From assembly GCA_016194985.1 (NCBI GenBank), contig JACQAK010000043.1, positions 1-36,650 of the forward strand: 36,650 bases of DNA. The letters are read 5' to 3'. The position numbers and the translations under genes are program-made. Positions 1 through 7,785 of this stretch are shown here, piece after piece. The stretch's first letter is position 1. Each line of letters begins with the position of its first letter. Below the pieces are notes generated by a model, which saw nothing but the letters and a program-made list of their open reading frames with translations, had not been told where the DNA came from and searched no databases. Origin of the DNA: Bacteroidota bacterium (GTDB lineage: Bacteria > Bacteroidota > Bacteroidia > B-17B0 > Aurantibacillaceae).

Positions 1-123
1 CACCCGCCCTCCGGGCACCCTCTTCAAAAGAGGGAATTAGTAAAACTCAAACAAGAAAGTGAAATATAAAATAGAAGATAAAACATAATTCCTCCTTTGA
101 AGGAGGTGGCCGCAGGCCGGAGG
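1..123. repeat. Mirrored two-hairpin repeat (MITE/REP-like)
   Basis: Two arms of about 38 bases are imperfect reverse complements of each other and flank about 48 AT-rich bases. The left arm holds GCCC(TCC)GGGC at 7-16 and CCCTCTT(CAA)AAGAGGG at 18-34. The right arm holds a CCTCC...GGAGG hairpin at 91-106 and GGCC(GCA)GGCC at 108-118. Both arms meet the spacer with AATT (35-38 and 87-90). GC-rich hairpins in an AT-rich background fit a dispersed repeat. The left end may be cut by the window edge. No coding capacity seen. Confidence 0.65.
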
Positions 124-141
124 ATGTTTAAAACAAAAATA

Positions 142-360
142 ATGGAACAAAAAAACAACCCACTTCACGGAAAAACATTGCAGCTTATTTTAGAAGAATT
201 GCTGGCGCACTACCGTTGGGACGGATTGGCTTATCACATCGATATCAATTGTTTTAAATCAAATCCAAGTATAAATTCCAGTTTAAAATTTTTGCGAAAA
301 ACTCCCTGGGCACGAAAAAAAGTAGAAGATCTTTATGTTCAAATGCTTGAAAACCAGTAA
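142..360 (+). CDS. VF530 family (DUF2132) small DNA-binding protein
   Basis: A 72-residue protein of the VF530 / DUF2132 family, small helical proteins annotated as DNA-binding from structure; the cellular role is unknown. The family signature is plain: N-terminal NNPLHGKTL, a central [16 protein letters not shown] segment, and near the C-terminus [17 protein letters not shown]. The frame stays open upstream to an ATG at 97, but those codons lie in the right arm of the flanking repeat, and family members begin directly before NPLHG, so I chose ATG 142 (ATG 124 is a second alternative). It is monocistronic: the next gene starts 120 bases on behind its own -7 box. Family call secure, function open. 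Confidence 0.88.
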   Translation: MEQKNNPLHGKTLQLILEELLAHYRWDGLAYHIDINCFKSNPSINSSLKFLRKTPWARKKVEDLYVQMLENQ

Positions 361-413
361 GTAATATATTTGCCAAAAAATGTTATTTGAACAATAGTTG
401 TATTATTCAACTT

Positions 414-421
414 TATCTTTG
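414..421 (+). promoter_or_regulatory. -7 promoter element for the DUF2911 gene
   Basis: TATCTTTG matches the Bacteroidota -7 consensus TAnnTTTG, 58 bases before the ATG at 480. The best upstream TTG (387-389) is 24 bases away, slightly longer than the usual spacer, so the -33 box is uncertain. Confidence 0.5.
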
Positions 422-479
422 AAAACAATACGCCTTTTTAATTGTATTATATAAACTAAACTTAAAACCAATAAAAATT

Positions 480-1334
480 ATGTTACTAAACAAACTTAAA
501 ACATTAACCGGAGCTGTTGCAATTGCCGCTCTTACAAGTACATCGTTAAGTGCACAGTTAAAAGTGCCGGCGCCAAGTCCATTACAAACATTAAAACAAG
601 CCTTTGCTTTATCCGACATTACTGTTGAGTATTCTCGTCCGGGAGCTAAAGGGCGTGTTGTATTTGGCGATGTAGTGCCCTTTGGTAAAGTATGGCGCAC
701 AGGAGCTAACTCTACAACAAAAATTACATTTGGCGAAGATGTAAAAGTGGAAGGATTGGATGTAAAAGCAGGAACATACGGTCTTTATACCATTCCTAAT
801 AAAGACAGTTGGGAAATTATGTTCTATAAAGATTTAACTTTAGGCGGAAACGTAGCTGAATATAAAAAAGAAGATGAAGTATTACGTTTTACTGTAAAAC
901 CATCTGCTTTAACCGAAAAAGTAGAAACATTTGAAATTAATGTGGCTGATATTACATCAACTACCGCCAACATTGAATTGTCGTGGGAAAAAACCCGAGT
1001 GGCTTTTAAAGTAACTGCTGACATTGATTCAAAAATCATGAAAACAATTGAATCAACGGTAATTAAGGATAACAAGCCTTATTTCCAGGCAGCAACTTAT
1101 TACTATGATAACGATAAAGATCTGAAGCAAGCATTAGAGTGGGCTGATAAAGCATTTGCGGCTAACCCTAAAGCATACTGGATTGCTATGTTAAAAGCAA
1201 AAATTCAATTTAAAATGAAAGATTTGAAAGGAGCCATTGCAACTGCTGAGCAAGCTAAAGCTCTGGCAACAGCCGATCAGGATGATGCTTACATTAAACA
1301 AGCAGAAAAATTAATTGCAGATGCAAAAAAATAA
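480..1334 (+). CDS. Exported DUF2911 domain protein with TPR-like tail
   Basis: A 284-residue protein with a Sec signal peptide (hydrophobic stretch to about residue 25, cleavage probably after SLSA before QLKVPAPSP). Residues about 30-175 are a DUF2911 domain, seen from the PSPLQTLKQ start, the EYSRPGAKGR motif, the VWRTGANSTTKI motif and the AGTYGLYTIP motif. DUF2911 is common in Bacteroidota periplasmic or surface proteins and has no established function. Residues about 185-284 are helical with TPR-like A/Y/W spacing (ALEWADKAFAANPKAYW). It stands alone between its own promoter and a strong terminator. Role in the envelope is inferred from the signal peptide only. Confidence 0.9.
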   Translation: MLLNKLKTLTGAVAIAALTSTSLSAQLKVPAPSPLQTLKQAFALSDITVEYSRPGAKGRVVFGDVVPFGKVWRTGANSTTKITFGEDVKVEGLDVKAGTYGLYTIPNKDSWEIMFYKDLTLGGNVAEYKKEDEVLRFTVKPSALTEKVETFEINVADITSTTANIELSWEKTRVAFKVTADIDSKIMKTIESTVIKDNKPYFQAATYYYDNDKDLKQALEWADKAFAANPKAYWIAMLKAKIQFKMKDLKGAIATAEQAKALATADQDDAYIKQAEKLIADAKK

Positions 1335-1351
1335 ATTGAGTTTTTAAATTT

Positions 1352-1382
1352 AAAGTCCTATCGGCAACGGTAGGACTTTTTT
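1352..1382 (+). terminator. Rho-independent terminator with GNRA loop
   Basis: Twelve-pair stem AAAGTCCTATCG / CGGTAGGACTTT (one T-G wobble) closed by a GCAA tetraloop, followed by a T run to 1382, 17 bases after the DUF2911 stop. Confidence 0.9.
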
Positions 1383-1402
1383 GTTTTATACTGTTTTGAA
1401 CA

Positions 1403-1686
1403 TTGGGGCGCGTTCCTGCAAGAGACAGGCAGAAACCGGTCCGCCAGCTGGCGGATCCAATCTTTTGTTAATGGCAGAGACAGACATTGAAGCTCCAAAG
1501 TATCGAAGCCATTAACAAAAGGATTTTCGTTTGCATCCCTCGCGCAGGTTTTATATTAAAATGAAATATTAATTTTAATGCTGTAGAGTTGCGTGAGTGA
1601 TTGTAGCGTAAATCCTTTTTGATAGCGAGGCTCAAAAAGATTGCAGCGAAAAGCACGGCCCGCTGCCTCTTTGCGGGGCACGCCCA
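1403..1686. repeat. Large structured intergenic element (~280 bp)
   Basis: The whole gap between the DUF2911 terminator and the symporter stop is one structured unit. Imperfectly mirrored ends: TGGGGCGCG at 1404-1412 and GGGGCACGCCCA at 1675-1686. A perfect 16-base palindrome TCCGCCAGCTGGCGGA at 1440-1455. Long hairpin 1: 1459-1475 with 1508-1525, 17 pairs plus one bulged base. Long hairpin 2: 1611-1622 with 1632-1642, 11 pairs with a bulged base at the same place. Both hairpins share the AATC...GATT frame. I recall similar sequences recurring between genes in Flavobacteriia but cannot verify this. The 62-codon reverse frame inside it (1468-1656) looks non-coding. Confidence 0.6.
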
Positions 1687-1688
1687 TA

Positions 1689-3404
1689 TTATTTTGTAAC
1701 TAATCTTTTATTTAAAATAAGCTGGATAACAAAAGCAAAGCTCATAACCAATAAACAGCCAATCACATTAAGCCACAAGAAAGAAATAATATCTGCAATG
1801 TAAATAGAAATAACACAAATTTCGGTCATTAACGCTGCATAAAAGACAGCTTTTCCTTCTGTTTTTTTTATATAAAAGGCAACAAGAAAAATTCCTAAAA
1901 TAGTTCCGTAAAATAATGATCCCAGCACATTAACAGCCTCTATTAAACTACCTAATTTGCTGGCAAACATGGCTACAATAATTGAAAATACACCCCATCC
2001 AAAAGTAAACCAACGTGATGCCTTAAAATAATGAATTTCAGTTTGTTCTTTTACCCACATACGTTTGTATAAATCAATAACGGTAGTAGACGCCAATGAA
2101 TTAAGAGCAGCAGCAATACTTCCCCAGGCTGCCAGAAATATCATAGCAATTAATAATCCAATTAAACCACGAGGGAGATTTTGTACTACAAAGTACAAAA
2201 AGATATAATTAGTATCATTTACATCAGCTGTTTTATCTGCTTTCTTCATCAAAGAAATAGCATTAGCTCTTACAGTTTTTGCTTGTTCTTCGGTTTGTGC
2301 TAATGCTGATTGAGTTGTTATAATGCCCGCTTTATCTTGTTGGTGCATAGCTTCAATTAACCGACGTGTTTGTGTTTGTTTTATCGTATTTAACGAATCA
2401 TTTTTAGATTGTAGTTCTACAAAGGAAGAATGATACTCTGTTTGCAAAACTTTGTCAATTTGTTTTTGGTTAAAGAAAACCGGAGACTGGTAAAACATAT
2501 AAAATACAAACACTAAACTACCTACTAACAGAATTAAAAATTGCATGGGAACTTTAACCAGGCCATTCATTAATAAACTGATTCTGCTTTCTTTCGTGTT
2601 TTTAGCTGTTAAGTACCTCCCAACCTGCGATTGGTCAGTGCCAAAATAGGAAAGTGCTAAAAAGAACCCTCCTATTAATCCACTCCAGATGTTGTATTTA
2701 TCTTTCCACCAATGTGCATCAGTCACATCAATTTTTGTTTCAATAACATTTAGCTTTCCCATTTTTCCGGCCACATGTAATGCATCGGAAAAACTGACAT
2801 CAGGAGGTAGCATATGAACCACCATATAACCGGCTAAAAACATCCCCACAAAAACAATTAATAATTGTTGCATTTGGGTGTAAGTAACAGCTTTTGTGCC
2901 TCCGCTTACGGTATAAATAATTAAAAATCCTCCCATTACTAAATTGGTATAATAAATATTCCAACCCAGTAATGATGATAAAATAATAGAGGGTGCATAA
3001 ATACTGATTCCTGTAGATAATCCACGTTGTATTAAAAACAAAATAGAAGCCAGAGCGCGTGTTTTTAAATCAAAACGTTGCTCTAAATATTCATAGGCGG
3101 TATAAACTTTTAGTTTATGATAAATCGGTATAAACGTAACACATAATACAACCATAGCTAATGGAAGCCCAAAATAGTATTGTACAAATCGCATACCGTC
3201 GGTATAAGCCTGTCCCGGAGCTGATAAAAATGTAATGGCGCTTGCCTGCGTTCCCATAATCGAAAGCAGTATTAAGAACCAACTCATGGAGTTACTGCTT
3301 TTGAAATAACCGTCTAGTGTTTTTTCACTTTTGCTTTTATAAACTCCATAAGCAATAACAGACAGCAGGGTTATTGTAAGTACAATCCAATCTACGATAC
3401 TCAT
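1689..3404 (-). CDS. Sodium:solute symporter (SSS / SLC5 family)
   Basis: A 571-residue inner-membrane secondary transporter of the SSS family, driving uptake of an unidentified solute with Na+. The N-terminus (IVLTITLLSVIAYGVYKSK, then ERSS-like GYFKSSNSMSW), the GTQASAITFLSAPGQAY motif of TM2 and the SGGTKAVTYTQMQQ segment are typical of the family. About 13 membrane helices are visible. An unusual hydrophilic, Q/K-rich, coiled-coil-like loop of roughly 90 residues (about 305-393) separates two membrane segments. Such loops occur in several Bacteroidota SSS proteins. The start overlaps the stop of the 40-residue gene upstream in an ATGA, so the two are probably translationally coupled. Substrate cannot be named from sequence. 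Confidence 0.92.
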   Translation of the reverse strand: MSIVDWIVLTITLLSVIAYGVYKSKSEKTLDGYFKSSNSMSWFLILLSIMGTQASAITFLSAPGQAYTDGMRFVQYYFGLPLAMVVLCVTFIPIYHKLKVYTAYEYLEQRFDLKTRALASILFLIQRGLSTGISIYAPSIILSSLLGWNIYYTNLVMGGFLIIYTVSGGTKAVTYTQMQQLLIVFVGMFLAGYMVVHMLPPDVSFSDALHVAGKMGKLNVIETKIDVTDAHWWKDKYNIWSGLIGGFFLALSYFGTDQSQVGRYLTAKNTKESRISLLMNGLVKVPMQFLILLVGSLVFVFYMFYQSPVFFNQKQIDKVLQTEYHSSFVELQSKNDSLNTIKQTQTRRLIEAMHQQDKAGIITTQSALAQTEEQAKTVRANAISLMKKADKTADVNDTNYIFLYFVVQNLPRGLIGLLIAMIFLAAWGSIAAALNSLASTTVIDLYKRMWVKEQTEIHYFKASRWFTFGWGVFSIIVAMFASKLGSLIEAVNVLGSLFYGTILGIFLVAFYIKKTEGKAVFYAALMTEICVISIYIADIISFLWLNVIGCLLVMSFAFVIQLILNKRLVTK

Positions 3405-3523
3405 GCGAATTGTTTTGTGAAATAATAAAAGAAAACGATCAGTACTATCAGAACACCAATTACCAGGCTATATGCCAAACGCCATTTTTTATTGATGGAA
3501 TATTTTTCTTCTTGGTTACTCAT
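3401..3523 (-). CDS. 40-residue single-pass membrane protein coupled to symporter
   Basis: A short frame directly upstream of the symporter: start MSNQEEKYSINKKWRLAY, then one strongly hydrophobic helix of about 18 residues (residues about 18-35), ending FTKQFA. Its TGA overlaps the symporter ATG (ATGA, 3401-3404), the classic arrangement of translational coupling. A charged N-terminal tail with K/R just before the helix predicts N-inside topology. Some transporters of this superfamily work with a small membrane subunit, but I do not recognise this one. It could be a stabilising or regulatory subunit, or a coupling leader. No homologue is claimed. Confidence 0.7.
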   Translation of the reverse strand: MSNQEEKYSINKKWRLAYSLVIGVLIVLIVFFYYFTKQFA

Positions 3524-3537
3524 TTTTTTTGTTTTAT

Positions 3538-3641
3538 AGAACGCAGATCCCGCTGATTGTTATGATTTATAATTTTATTGGAGAAATTGTTATTCTGTTT
3601 TTATCATTCAAATTATATTAAATCTGTGTTATCAGCGTTCT
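3538..3641. repeat. Imperfect inverted repeat flanking a 62-bp gap
   Basis: Arms of 21 bases at 3538-3558 and 3621-3641 are reverse complements at 16 of 21 positions (core AGAACGC / GCGTTCT, then CTGAT / ATCAG and GATT / AATC). The type resembles the CGCTGAT-rich dispersed repeats of Bacteroidota. The right arm covers the last codons and stop of the deacetylase gene (stop at 3632-3634). Confidence 0.55.
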
Positions 3642-6130
3642 GTATTTTGATTTTGTGGCAAACTCAATAAATTCACAAATAACCGATAGGCGCCGGGTAT
3701 GCCAGCAGGTAATTCCCTAAAGAAAACCAATCCGGTATACACAAAATTACCCTTCCCGTATTTGCCAATAATTAAACTACCGTCACTGGCTTTTTCGTTA
3801 GGATCACTCATGGTAAAAATGGTGTCGTATTGTTTATCAATTTCTGTGGCAAAATAAATGCCTCGTTCCTGGATCCATCCTTCAAAATCTTTTGGAGTGA
3901 TTATATTTGGAAAATTTAAAACAGAATGTTTTTCATTATTAAATTTCACCTCTGCTTTTTCGTTAGTAACTCTGTCGCGGGATATAGTAAATGGATAAGG
4001 ACCTATTTTTGCAATAACAGGACCAATACGATTATTGGTATTGTATTGTACAATTAAGTTTCCGCCATTTTTTACATAATCCATTAATTTAGTATAGTGA
4101 ACCTGCAATCGATCATTTGTATTATAGGCTCTTACACCGGATACAATGGCATTGTATTTCGACAGATTTTCATTGAGCAGTAATTCGTCTGTAAGCACCG
4201 TAACGTTATATCCCACTTGTTTTAAAGCGGCAGGCACATCATCTCCTGCTCCGGGAACATAACCTATAGTAGTTCCTGCTTTCTTTAAATCAATATTCAC
4301 TAATCCGGCTTCCGCATCACTTAAAATAAACTGATATGGGATATGGTCGTATTCGATGCGCTTAATGCTTTTGTTGTATGCGGTATTATTCACCATAACA
4401 GAAGCCTCTAATTTGCCGTCTTTAGCACCTTTATCAGCAGTGATGGTAGCTTCAATAATTGCCTCATCACCTTTATTGGCTAATTTGAATTCAGGATTTT
4501 TAATGGTGATGTTCCATCCCGGACTTCCTTTTAACTCTACTTTGCCATTTGTATTGGCCGCATTTGCTTTTACGGTTAATGCAATGTTTCTGGCAGAAGC
4601 ATCCGTAAATACAAATACTTTTTCAGGAATATTAATGGTGGCGGGAGGCAGGATTTCAAAGGGACGATAAATTTCTCCCTTAACAGGATCTGTAGATTTA
4701 TAAACCAAAGGGCGTTCGATTTTTAAATTCAAATCCTGAATGGAAATATCAAATGTGACCTTTGTGGCAGATTCATTTTCGGGCTTGCCAATGAATGCGT
4801 GGTTAGTAACTGTATATAAACCAATATCGTGTTTTTGATTCAACCAGTAGGGATTGGAAAAGGGAAGGGAAGACGATAGTTTTTCTTTTCGTTTAAAGGT
4901 GTATAATTCATTAGCTTTTAGGCTAAGAGCTGTTGTTGTATCGCTTTGCAAATATGAAATGCTGTTGAGTTTTACGTTAGTTTTGTTTCTATTGACGATT
5001 TGAGCAGTAATGGCTACATCCTGCCCGGAAATGCCAATATGATCAGCCGCTGTAGCTTCTATCCATAAGCCGGAACAAGCCAGTAAAAGAGATTCAGTTT
5101 CTTTTAACTTCTGTTGTTTCCAATAGTTTACATTAGGATTATTGTCATCCAAAGATTGTAGTTGCTTATATATTGAAACTAAATCCGATACAGAATTTCC
5201 AGGAGACTGAGGGTTATATTTTTTTATGCAATCATCTATCAGCTTTTGAATTTTTTCGAGTCCTTTAAATTTTGTCCAACTGGTATTAATACCTTCAAAT
5301 AAGTCTGTTTTGGCACTATCTCCTTTTAGTAATTTAAAATATTCAATGGTAGAACCACGTTGTTTGGCTGTACCAAAGCCCTGACTTTTATGATTGGAAC
5401 GGCTTTCAGCGGCAATTTCTCCATAGCCTTTGCCAATTAAAGGATTAAATAAACCTGCATCAATCTTTAACTGATCGGGTGCTGTGGTATTGGTTGTCCC
5501 AAAATTGAAGGTGTTCCAGAAGATGCGCTTTGCCTGCCATACCTGCACATATTTTAGTTGCTCAGGAAAGCGTTTTGGATCGGCCGCTGCATCAAATGCT
5601 TCCAACGCTAGTATGGCAGAAGCGGTATGATGTCCGTGTCCGCCTTCACCTGTTGTAGGAAAACGGCAAATGATTACCTCCGGTTTAAATCGTCTGATAG
5701 TGAGAACAACATCCGCTAAAATGCTGTCTTTATTCCAAAAGGTAAAGGTTTCTTCCGGATTTTTAGAAAACCCGAAGTCATTGGCACGGGTAAAAAATTG
5801 TTCAGCACCATCCACTCTTCTGGCTGCTAAAAGTTCCTGCGTTCGAATCAATCCTAATGGTTCGCCCTGTTCTTTACCGATTAAATTTTGTCCTCCATCT
5901 CCGCGGGTTAAAGATAAATACCCCGTCCTTAATTTTTTTTCGTTGGCCAGATAGGCTAATAATCTGGTATTTTCATCGTCGGGATGTGCGGCTACATACA
6001 GCACACTTCCAACAGTATTTAATTTTTTTAAACCCTGCAAAATTTCAGCAGAATTCAAGGATGTGTTTTGCGCCTGTTGAATGATATGGCCCAATAGAAA
6101 AAAGGCAAGTAGTAGAGGTTGTTTTTTCAT
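3632..6130 (-). CDS. Secreted PIG-L family deacetylase with C-terminal ThuA/GATase-like domain
   Basis: An 832-residue exported protein (signal peptide to about residue 20). Residues about 40-250 are a PIG-L/LmbE domain, a Zn-dependent deacetylase of N-acetylated sugars: AHPDDE at 48-53 and HGHH at 165-168 supply the zinc ligands and catalytic Asp. The middle (about 300-600) is helical then beta-rich, with Ig-like modules (EVFVFTDASARNIALTVKAN, GSPGWNITIKNPEF). About 610-830 resembles a ThuA / class I glutamine amidotransferase-like fold (VGYNVTVLTDELL, IVSGVRAYN, YVKNGGNLIVQYNT). Large fusions like this are frequent in Bacteroidota and the substrate is unknown. The last residues (NQNTER, then TGA) are read out of the neighbouring repeat arm, so the C-terminus may have been altered by repeat insertion. 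Confidence 0.9.
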   Translation of the reverse strand: MKKQPLLLAFFLLGHIIQQAQNTSLNSAEILQGLKKLNTVGSVLYVAAHPDDENTRLLAYLANEKKLRTGYLSLTRGDGGQNLIGKEQGEPLGLIRTQELLAARRVDGAEQFFTRANDFGFSKNPEETFTFWNKDSILADVVLTIRRFKPEVIICRFPTTGEGGHGHHTASAILALEAFDAAADPKRFPEQLKYVQVWQAKRIFWNTFNFGTTNTTAPDQLKIDAGLFNPLIGKGYGEIAAESRSNHKSQGFGTAKQRGSTIEYFKLLKGDSAKTDLFEGINTSWTKFKGLEKIQKLIDDCIKKYNPQSPGNSVSDLVSIYKQLQSLDDNNPNVNYWKQQKLKETESLLLACSGLWIEATAADHIGISGQDVAITAQIVNRNKTNVKLNSISYLQSDTTTALSLKANELYTFKRKEKLSSSLPFSNPYWLNQKHDIGLYTVTNHAFIGKPENESATKVTFDISIQDLNLKIERPLVYKSTDPVKGEIYRPFEILPPATINIPEKVFVFTDASARNIALTVKANAANTNGKVELKGSPGWNITIKNPEFKLANKGDEAIIEATITADKGAKDGKLEASVMVNNTAYNKSIKRIEYDHIPYQFILSDAEAGLVNIDLKKAGTTIGYVPGAGDDVPAALKQVGYNVTVLTDELLLNENLSKYNAIVSGVRAYNTNDRLQVHYTKLMDYVKNGGNLIVQYNTNNRIGPVIAKIGPYPFTISRDRVTNEKAEVKFNNEKHSVLNFPNIITPKDFEGWIQERGIYFATEIDKQYDTIFTMSDPNEKASDGSLIIGKYGKGNFVYTGLVFFRELPAGIPGAYRLFVNLLSLPQNQNTER

Positions 6131-6233
6131 AATTGTGGTTTTAGTACAAGATTTTGAAGATAATACATATTATGCCAATTAAAATAGTTATCAATTGTTA
6201 AATTGGATAGTTAAGAAGAGACAAATTAAAGCC

Positions 6234-6241
6234 TATTTTTG
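6234..6241 (+). promoter_or_regulatory. -7 promoter element for the FecR-N-like gene
   Basis: TATTTTTG (TAnnTTTG) ends 24 bases before ATG 6266. It overlaps the first possible start (ATG 6239), which argues for the later start. No well-spaced -33 box seen. Confidence 0.5.
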
Positions 6242-6265
6242 TTTATGAAAATTAAATCCTCGAAT

Positions 6266-6751
6266 ATGAATGATCCGAAACTATTAGTGCTGATATCTAA
6301 ACATATTTCAAAGGAAGAAACCTTAGAAGAAAAAAAAGCACTTAATGATTGGCTTAGCGAAAATGATAGAAACGTTCAGATTTTTGAGAAGATAAAAAAC
6401 ACCTGGCTAGAGATTGAATCGAAACCAACCCCTTTTTTTAAAAGATTTACCAAAAAATATCTAACTAAAGTTGTTATTCAAAAAGCTTTAGGTAATCTGG
6501 TTGGATTTGCTGTAGCAATGCTTGTGAGCAATTCGTTTACACATTATGTAACTGAACGAAGAAATATAAAAAACTTATTTGGCCTTGCCGGCAGAAAAAA
6601 AATAGTGGTCAATGATATGCCGGAATGGTTTCAATATGGCGTGTCTGTTCTTTTAGGTTTTTTTGTTTTGGAATTGATCAATCATATTTTTGAGACTAAA
6701 AAACATATTCTTGCTTTGAATTTTATAAAAGATAAAATTCATAAAAATTAA
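6266..6751 (+). CDS. Small two-helix membrane protein with FecR-N-terminus-like domain
   Basis: A 161-residue protein from ATG 6266 (upstream in-frame ATGs at 6239 and 6245 would lie in or next to the -7 box). Residues 1-50 (LLVLISKHISKEETLEEKKALNDWLSENDRN as separate motifs: ISKHISKEE, KKALNDWL, IFEKIKNTW) read like the cytoplasmic anti-sigma N-terminal domain of FecR-type regulators, which binds ECF sigma factors. Instead of the FecR periplasmic domain it has two membrane segments (about 75-92 and 124-141) joined by a basic loop (ERRNIKNLFGLAGRKK). No ECF sigma factor gene lies nearby. The gene sits 21 bases before meaB, which has its own -7 box. A membrane-tethered regulator is an inference; it may be an unrelated family. 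Confidence 0.6.
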   Translation: MNDPKLLVLISKHISKEETLEEKKALNDWLSENDRNVQIFEKIKNTWLEIESKPTPFFKRFTKKYLTKVVIQKALGNLVGFAVAMLVSNSFTHYVTERRNIKNLFGLAGRKKIVVNDMPEWFQYGVSVLLGFFVLELINHIFETKKHILALNFIKDKIHKN

Positions 6752-6754
6752 ACC

Positions 6755-6762
6755 TATTTTTG
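6755..6762 (+). promoter_or_regulatory. -7 promoter element for meaB
   Basis: TATTTTTG lies only 10 bases before the meaB ATG at 6773, predicting a very short or absent leader. No clear -33 box. Confidence 0.45.
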
Positions 6763-6772
6763 CTTTATTAAA

Positions 6773-7750
6773 ATGAAAAAAGCCTTTAATATTCAGGAAT
6801 ATACAGATGGTATCTTATCATCCAATATCACCTATGTGAGCAAGGCTATTACATTAGTGGAATCCACAAGACAAGAACATCAGGAACAGGCACAGGATAT
6901 CATTAATGCCGTTATAAAACATAGCGGAAACTCCTTTCGGCTTGGTATTACCGGTGTTCCTGGGGTAGGAAAGAGTACTTTTATTGAGAGCTTTGGATTG
7001 GAAGTGATTAACAGAGGGCATAAACTGGCTGTTTTAGCTATCGACCCAAGTAGTCAGTTAAGTAAAGGAAGCATTTTAGGAGACAAGACCCGGATGGAGC
7101 AATTATCCATACATCCTAAAGCGTTTATCCGGCCTTCGCCAAGTTCAGGAAGTCTGGGGGGGGTAGCCCGTAAAACAAAAGAAAGTATTATTATTTGCGA
7201 GGCAGCAGGTTACGATTATATTTTTATAGAAACGGTTGGAGTAGGGCAAAGTGAAACGGCTGTTCATCAGTTAACGGATTTCTTTTTGTTATTGATGTTG
7301 GCCGGAGCAGGAGATGAATTACAAGGCATAAAACGTGGTATTATGGAAATGGCTGATGGTATGGTCATTACCAAAGCGGATGGAAGTAATGCCGATAAAG
7401 CAAAACTGGCAAGAGCAGAATATGCACGTGCGTTGCATTTGTTTCCGCCAACCGAAAGTAATTGGATACCGGAAGTGTTAACCTGTTCCAGCACTGAAAA
7501 TAAAGGAATTAAAGAAGTGTATGATATGATTGATAAATACAAACGTCATACAACCTTAAATCATTTTTTTGAAACGAAACGCATGAATCAAACCAAACAA
7601 TGGTTGCACCAAACGATTAACGATACATTGATTGAACGTTTTTATGCTAATCCAAAAATTAATGAGGAGATTTTAAAAATTGAAAAACAATTAGAACAAA
7701 ATGCCATTAATCCTTATCAGGCAGCCATGGATTTGTTTAAGAAGATATAA
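6773..7750 (+). CDS. meaB: Methylmalonyl-CoA mutase-associated GTPase MeaB
   Basis: A 325-residue cytosolic G3E-type GTPase (ArgK/MeaB family). In the family it gates cobalamin delivery to, and protects, adenosylcobalamin-dependent methylmalonyl-CoA mutase. The P-loop GVPGVGKST is at 61-69, the AIDPSSQLSKGSILGDKTRM segment at about 89-108, the switch ETVGVGQSE at about 153-161, and TKAD serves as the NKxD base motif. Length is normal for the family. The mutase genes are not in this window. An eight-G run (7156-7163) lies in codons 128-131 and is unusual for AT-rich DNA. Presence implies that the organism uses vitamin B12, in line with the riboswitch at 32265. Confidence 0.96.
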   Translation: MKKAFNIQEYTDGILSSNITYVSKAITLVESTRQEHQEQAQDIINAVIKHSGNSFRLGITGVPGVGKSTFIESFGLEVINRGHKLAVLAIDPSSQLSKGSILGDKTRMEQLSIHPKAFIRPSPSSGSLGGVARKTKESIIICEAAGYDYIFIETVGVGQSETAVHQLTDFFLLLMLAGAGDELQGIKRGIMEMADGMVITKADGSNADKAKLARAEYARALHLFPPTESNWIPEVLTCSSTENKGIKEVYDMIDKYKRHTTLNHFFETKRMNQTKQWLHQTINDTLIERFYANPKINEEILKIEKQLEQNAINPYQAAMDLFKKI

Positions 7751-7785
7751 GTGTAAATAAAATTGAAAATAAGTTGCTGAATTAT

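Noticed and set aside
1468-1656. 62-codon reverse frame in the intergenic element
   Set aside because: It coincides with the hairpins of the structured element; its sequence reflects inverted repeats and shows no protein-like pattern.
4356-4670. 104-codon frame opposite the PIG-L gene
   Set aside because: It lies wholly within a well-supported gene on the other strand and has the hydrophobic bias typical of antisense frames.
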